Below the pieces are notes generated by a model, which worked only from the letters and a program-made list of their open reading frames with translations, ran no database searches and was not told where the DNA came from. DNA of 64,000 nucleotides. It comes from Fratercula arctica (taxonomy: Eukaryota > Chordata > Aves > Charadriiformes > Alcidae). A program made the position numbers and the translations under genes. Location of the stretch: contig CANTUZ010000014.1 of the NCBI GenBank assembly GCA_947846985.1, forward strand, positions 4,512,374 through 4,576,373, read 5' to 3'. This document shows, piece after piece, positions 60,266 through 64,000 of the stretch (its first letter is position 1; every line of letters starts with the position of its first letter).

Positions 60266-63200
60266 TCAGATGGCGACGCTGTTCTCGATGGCGGGGGGGT
60301 CCAGGTAGGGGTAGGGGCGGGGCAGCCCCTCGTTGCGGCGCCGGATGCGGCGGGAGATGGCGGCCAGGCGGCGGCGGAATTCCCGCATGAGGCGGCGGGG
60401 GGGGCCCTCCGTGAAGTGGCGCTCGGGGTAACAGCCCAGGGGGCGCTGGGGGAGGGGGCAGTGGCGTCATGGGGGTCAATGGGGTCACGGGGGTCAATGG
60501 GGTCATGGGGGTCAATGGGATCATTGGGGTCATGGCGTCATTGGGGTCACTGGGGTCAATGGGGCCAATGGGGTCAATGGGGTCATGGGGGTCATGGGGG
60601 TCAATGGGGTCATTGGGATCATTGGGGTCATTGGGGACATTGGGGTCATTGGGGACATTGGGGTCATTGAGATCATTGGGATCATTGGGGTCATGGGGGT
60701 CAATGGGGTCATTGGGGTCATGGGGGACATTGGGGACATTGGGGTCATTGGGGTCATTGGGGTCATGGGGGTCATTGGGGTCAATGGGGTCATTGGGGTC
60801 ATTGGGGTCATGGGGGCAATGGGATCATTGGGGTCATTGGGGTCATGGGCGTCATTGGGGTCACTGGGGTCAATGGGGTCATGGGGGTCATTGGGGTCAA
60901 TGGGGTCAGTGGGGTCAGTGGGGCCAATGGGGTCAATGGGGGTCATTGGGGTCAATGGAGTCAGTGGGGCCAATGGGGTCGTTGGGGTCATGGGGGTCAT
61001 TGGGGACATTGGGGTCATGGGGGTCATTGGGGTCACTGGGGTCAATGGGGTCATTGGGGTCATTGGGATCATTGGGGTCATGGGGCCAATGGGGTCAATG
61101 GGGGTCATTGGGGTCAATGGGGCCAATGGGGTCACTGGGGTCATTGGGGTCACTGGGGTCAGTGGGGCCAATGGGGGGTGTTTGGGGGGGGGTTGGGTGG
61201 GGGATGGGGGGGGGAGGGGCCCCTCACCACATCCAGGAGCTCCTGGATGCAGCCGCGGGGGAGGGGGGGGGGGGGGGTGGGGGAGGGGCGGCTGACCATG
61301 TCGAGGGGCTCGTTGCGCAGCACCCACAGCACCCCCAGCACGGCGGCCGTGGTGTTCATGGCGGGGAGCGCGGCCAGGAACTGCCCCTCCGTCAGCGGCG
61401 CCTTCGTCTGCGGGGGCGGCTCCCGCATGGCGGCCGGCAGGTTGGGCATGAAGGCGCCCAGCTCGAACTGCCCCACGAGTGACAGCGCCCCATAGCGCCC
61501 CATAGCACCCCATGGCACCCACAGCCCCCCCATGGCCCCCCCATGGCACCCCACGGCCCCCCCCCATGGCACCCACAGCCCCCCCATGGCCCCCCATGGC
61601 CCCCCATGGCACCCACAGCCCCCCCATGGCCCCCCCATGGCCCCCCCATGGCACCCACAGCCCCCCCAGCACCCAGCCCCCACGGCAGGTTGGGCATGAA
61701 GGCGCCCAGCTCGAACTGCCCCACGAGTGACAGCGCCCCATAGCGCCCCATAGCGCCCCATGGCACCCACAGCCCCCCCATGGCCCCCCCATGGCCCCCC
61801 CATGGCACCCACAGTCGCCCCCCCCCAGCACCCACAGTCCCCCCATGGCCCCCCCACAGCCCCCCCATGGCCCCCCCATGGCTCCCCCATGGCCCCCCCA
61901 TGGCACCCACAGCCCCCCCATGGCCCCCCATGGCCCCCCATGGCCCCCCATGGCCCCCAACGGCCCCCCATGGCCCCCCATGGCCCCCAACGGCCCCCCC
62001 ATGGCACCCCACAGCCCCCCCCATGGCACCCACAGCCCCCCCATGGCACCCACAGCCCCCCCCATGGCCCCCCCATGGCACCCCCATGGCACCCCACGGC
62101 CCCCCCATGGCACCCACGGCCCCCCCCCATGGCACCCCACGGCCCCCCCATGGCACCCACGGCCCCCCCCATGGCCCCCCATGGCACCCACAGCCCCCCC
62201 CATGGCCCCCCCATGGCACCCCATGGCACCCCACGGCCCCCCCATGGCACCCACGGCCCCCCCCATGGCACCCCACGGCCCCCCCATGGCAACCACAGCC
62301 CCCCCATGGCACCCACGGCCCCCCCCATGGCCCCCCACGGCCCCCCCATGGCACCCCCATGGCACCCCCAGCCCCCCGCTGCCCCGTAACACCCCCCCCA
62401 TTGGCACCCGCTGCCCCCCCCCATGGCACCCAGGGGTATGGGGGGGCGGAGGGGGGGCCCAAGCATTGGGGGATTCAGGCATTTGGGGGGCACCCAAGTG
62501 GGGGGAACCCAGGTGTTTGAGGGGGGCACCCATGGGGTGGGGGGGGCACCCATATGTTTGGGGGGCGTGCAGAGGTGGGGGGGACCCATGGGTGGGGGGG
62601 ATACCCAGGGAGGGGGGGGGCACGCATGGGTGGGGGGGATACCCAGGGAGGGGGGGGGCACGCATGGGTGGGGGGCACCCATGAGGGGGGGGGGATACCC
62701 AGGGAGGGGGGGGGCACACATGGGTGGGGGGCACCCATGGGTGGGGGGGGGGCACCCATGGCTGGGGGGGATACCCGGGGTGGGGGGGCACCCACTGGCT
62801 GGGGGGGATACCCGGGGGGGGGGGGCATCCCACTGGGTGGGGGGGGGATACCCTGGGGGGGGGCACCCATGGGGGGGGGGGGATACCCTGGGGGGGGGGC
62901 ACCCATGGGGGGGGGGGCACCCACCTGGCCGCTGTTGGTGGCAGCGTGGTGGGCGGAGCAGCTGTAGATGACCATGGTGAGGAAGGTCACCAGGCCGGGG
63001 ACGCTGCGCAGGCGGGACGGCACCCCTGGGGGGGCGGCGGGGTCACCGGGGTCACCGGGGTCACCGGGGGTCACGGGGGGGCACGGGGGGGCACGGGGGG
63101 GGCTCAGAAGGGTCACACGGGGGTCATGAGGGGTCACGTGAGGGTCACCGGGGTCATACAAGGGTCACTGGGGGTCACATGGGGGGGTATTAGGGGTCAC

Positions 63201-64000
63201 ATGAGGGTCACCGGGGGTCACACGAGGGTCACCAGGGGTCACATGGAGTCACCGGGGGTCACTGGGGTCATACAAGGGTCACTGGGGATCACGTGAGGGT
63301 CACCAGGGGTCACGCAAGGGTCATGAGGGCACACGGGGGTCATGGGGTCACAGGGGGGTCTGAGGGGTCCCAGGAGGGTGACAGGGGTCACACGAGGGTG
63401 CCGGGGGGGGTCCCAAAGGGTCACAGGAGTGGTCCCAAGGGGTCACAGGAGGGTGACAGGGGTCACGGGGGGACACAGGGGTCCCAGGGGGTCCCAGGGG
63501 GTCTGAGGGGTCCTGGGCGGGTGACAGGAGGGTGACAGGGGGTCACGTGAGGGGTCCTGGGGGGTCCCAAAGTGTCACACAAGGGGTCCCAAGGGTCCCA
63601 GGAGGGTGACAGGGCGTCACATAGGGGCTCTCAGGGGGTCCTGGGGGTCCCAGGCGGGTGACAAGGGGTCACAGGAGGGTGACAGGGGTCACGGGGGGAC
63701 ACAGGGGTCCCAGGGGGTCCCGGGCGGGTGACAAGGGGTCACAGGAGGGTGACAGGGGTCACGTGAGGGGTCCTGGGGGGTCCCAAGGGGTCACACGAGG
63801 GTCCCGGGGGGTCCCAGGAGGGTGACAGGGGGTGACAGGGGGTCACACGAGGGGTCTTGAGGGTCACACGAGGGTGCCGGGGGGGTCCCAGGTGGGTGAG
63901 GGGGTGCCCCAGGAGGGTCCCAGGGCGCTGCGTCCCCCCCCCGGTGTCACCTGAGCGGCGGCGGCCGAGGAAGCCCCTGTGGAAGATCTCCCCCACCCAG
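60266..64000 (-). CDS. Second lipoxygenase (ALOXE3-like), exons 11-14; 5' part beyond the right edge
   Basis: Tandem paralogue of the lipoxygenase to its left, same strand. Exons (minus): 63951 to the edge ([16 protein letters not shown]), 62925-63025, 61297-61467, 60266-60445. Sizes 101, 171 and 180 equal the matching exons of the neighbour, and phases agree. Landmarks: [20 protein letters not shown] (iron His and Asn), [54 protein letters not shown] with the C-terminal iron-binding Ile. From remembered family sequences the last two exons look closer to ALOXE3 than ALOX12B, but too little is visible for a firm name. Frames are open and splice sites intact. Introns are wholly tandem repeats. 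Confidence 0.88.
60465..61185. repeat. 9-bp array GGGGTCATT (second lipoxygenase intron 13)
   Basis: About 75 copies of GGGGTCA(T/A)T or TGGGGTCAT(G)GG. It encodes Met-Thr-Pro or Gly-Val-Ile strings in open frames, not genes. Confidence 0.93.
61490..62400. repeat. Array CCCCCCATGGCACCCACAG (second lipoxygenase intron 12)
   Basis: Units of 11-30 bases, CCCCCCATGGC and ACCCACAGC. The copy of the exon 13 start is embedded at 61683-61747. Confidence 0.92.
61683..61747 (-). pseudogene. Duplicated exon 13 start and acceptor of the second lipoxygenase
   Basis: About 65 bases identical or nearly so to 61436-61500: GGCGCTGTCACTCGTGGGGC, then AG, followed by exon sequence reading [11 protein letters not shown]. 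After the Pro codon the copy runs into array sequence with no lipoxygenase donor, so it is a truncated exon with a working-looking acceptor 249 bases upstream of the true one. Confidence 0.85.
62420..62922. repeat. Array GGGGGCACCCATGGGTGGGG / GGGATACCCAGGGAGG (second lipoxygenase intron 12)
   Basis: Units of 35-50 bases up to the donor of the exon at 62925. The donor itself, GTGGGTGCCCCC, resembles the repeated ATGGGTGCCCCC. Confidence 0.88.
63040..63940. repeat. Array GGGGTCACANGAGGGTGACA (second lipoxygenase intron 11)
   Basis: Units of 18-30 bases, GGGGTCACA(C/G)GAGGGT and GACAGGGGTCAC, fill the intron between the exons at 62925-63025 and 63951. Confidence 0.9.

Overview
The window looks like part of a very GC-rich avian (sauropsid) chromosome, probably a small microchromosome. 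The evidence is a minus-strand CR1 LINE 3' end near 34.25-34.46 kb, vertebrate multi-exon genes with AG/GT introns, extreme GC content in exons, and introns built almost entirely from private minisatellites. I see no prokaryotic gene organisation.

Five protein genes are recognisable, all on the minus strand and head to tail. From right to left in transcription order they are: (1) a lipoxygenase cut by the right edge, exons 11-14 only (60266-64000); (2) a complete epidermal-type (ALOXE3/ALOX12B class) lipoxygenase in 14 exons (37048-56984); (3) a complete seven-exon ADP-ribosylarginine hydrolase, ADPRH (27606-30993, 358 aa); (4) an intronless leukotriene B4 receptor-type GPCR (19543-20613, 356 aa); (5) the 5' half of a complement C4-like gene (859-17423), which runs off the left edge. 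Lipoxygenases, an LTB4-type receptor and C4 together make a lipid-mediator and innate-immunity neighbourhood. The genes share a theme rather than an operon, and any co-regulation is inference.

Layout: 1-17.4 kb C4 exons in repeat-filled introns; 17.4-17.65 kb a probable C4 promoter with HNF1-like and E-box sites; 17.6-18.4 kb a 29-bp array; 18.7-21.2 kb LTB4R between two GGATGGA arrays in opposite orientation; 21.2-27.4 kb a lower-GC spacer with three or four arrays and no recognised gene; 27.6-31 kb ADPRH; 31-37 kb a spacer with an LTR-like module, a CR1 fragment and a CpG-rich unique stretch; 37-57 kb the complete lipoxygenase; 57-60.2 kb arrays plus a relic of a lipoxygenase last exon; 60.3-64 kb the second lipoxygenase.

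The most unusual pattern is that tandem expansion has captured exon edges. A C4 5' splice site occurs about 15 times in an intronic array. A lipoxygenase intron array starts exactly at a splice donor. Partial copies of the start of ADPRH exon 7, the start of lipoxygenase exon 13 and the end of a lipoxygenase last exon sit in neighbouring non-coding DNA. Tandem hexamers have also entered coding exons, giving an Asp-Gly-rich loop in the lipoxygenase PLAT domain and a Ser/Pro-rich insert in the next domain. Very long open frames on both strands are by-products of repeats whose unit is a multiple of three or which lack stop codons.
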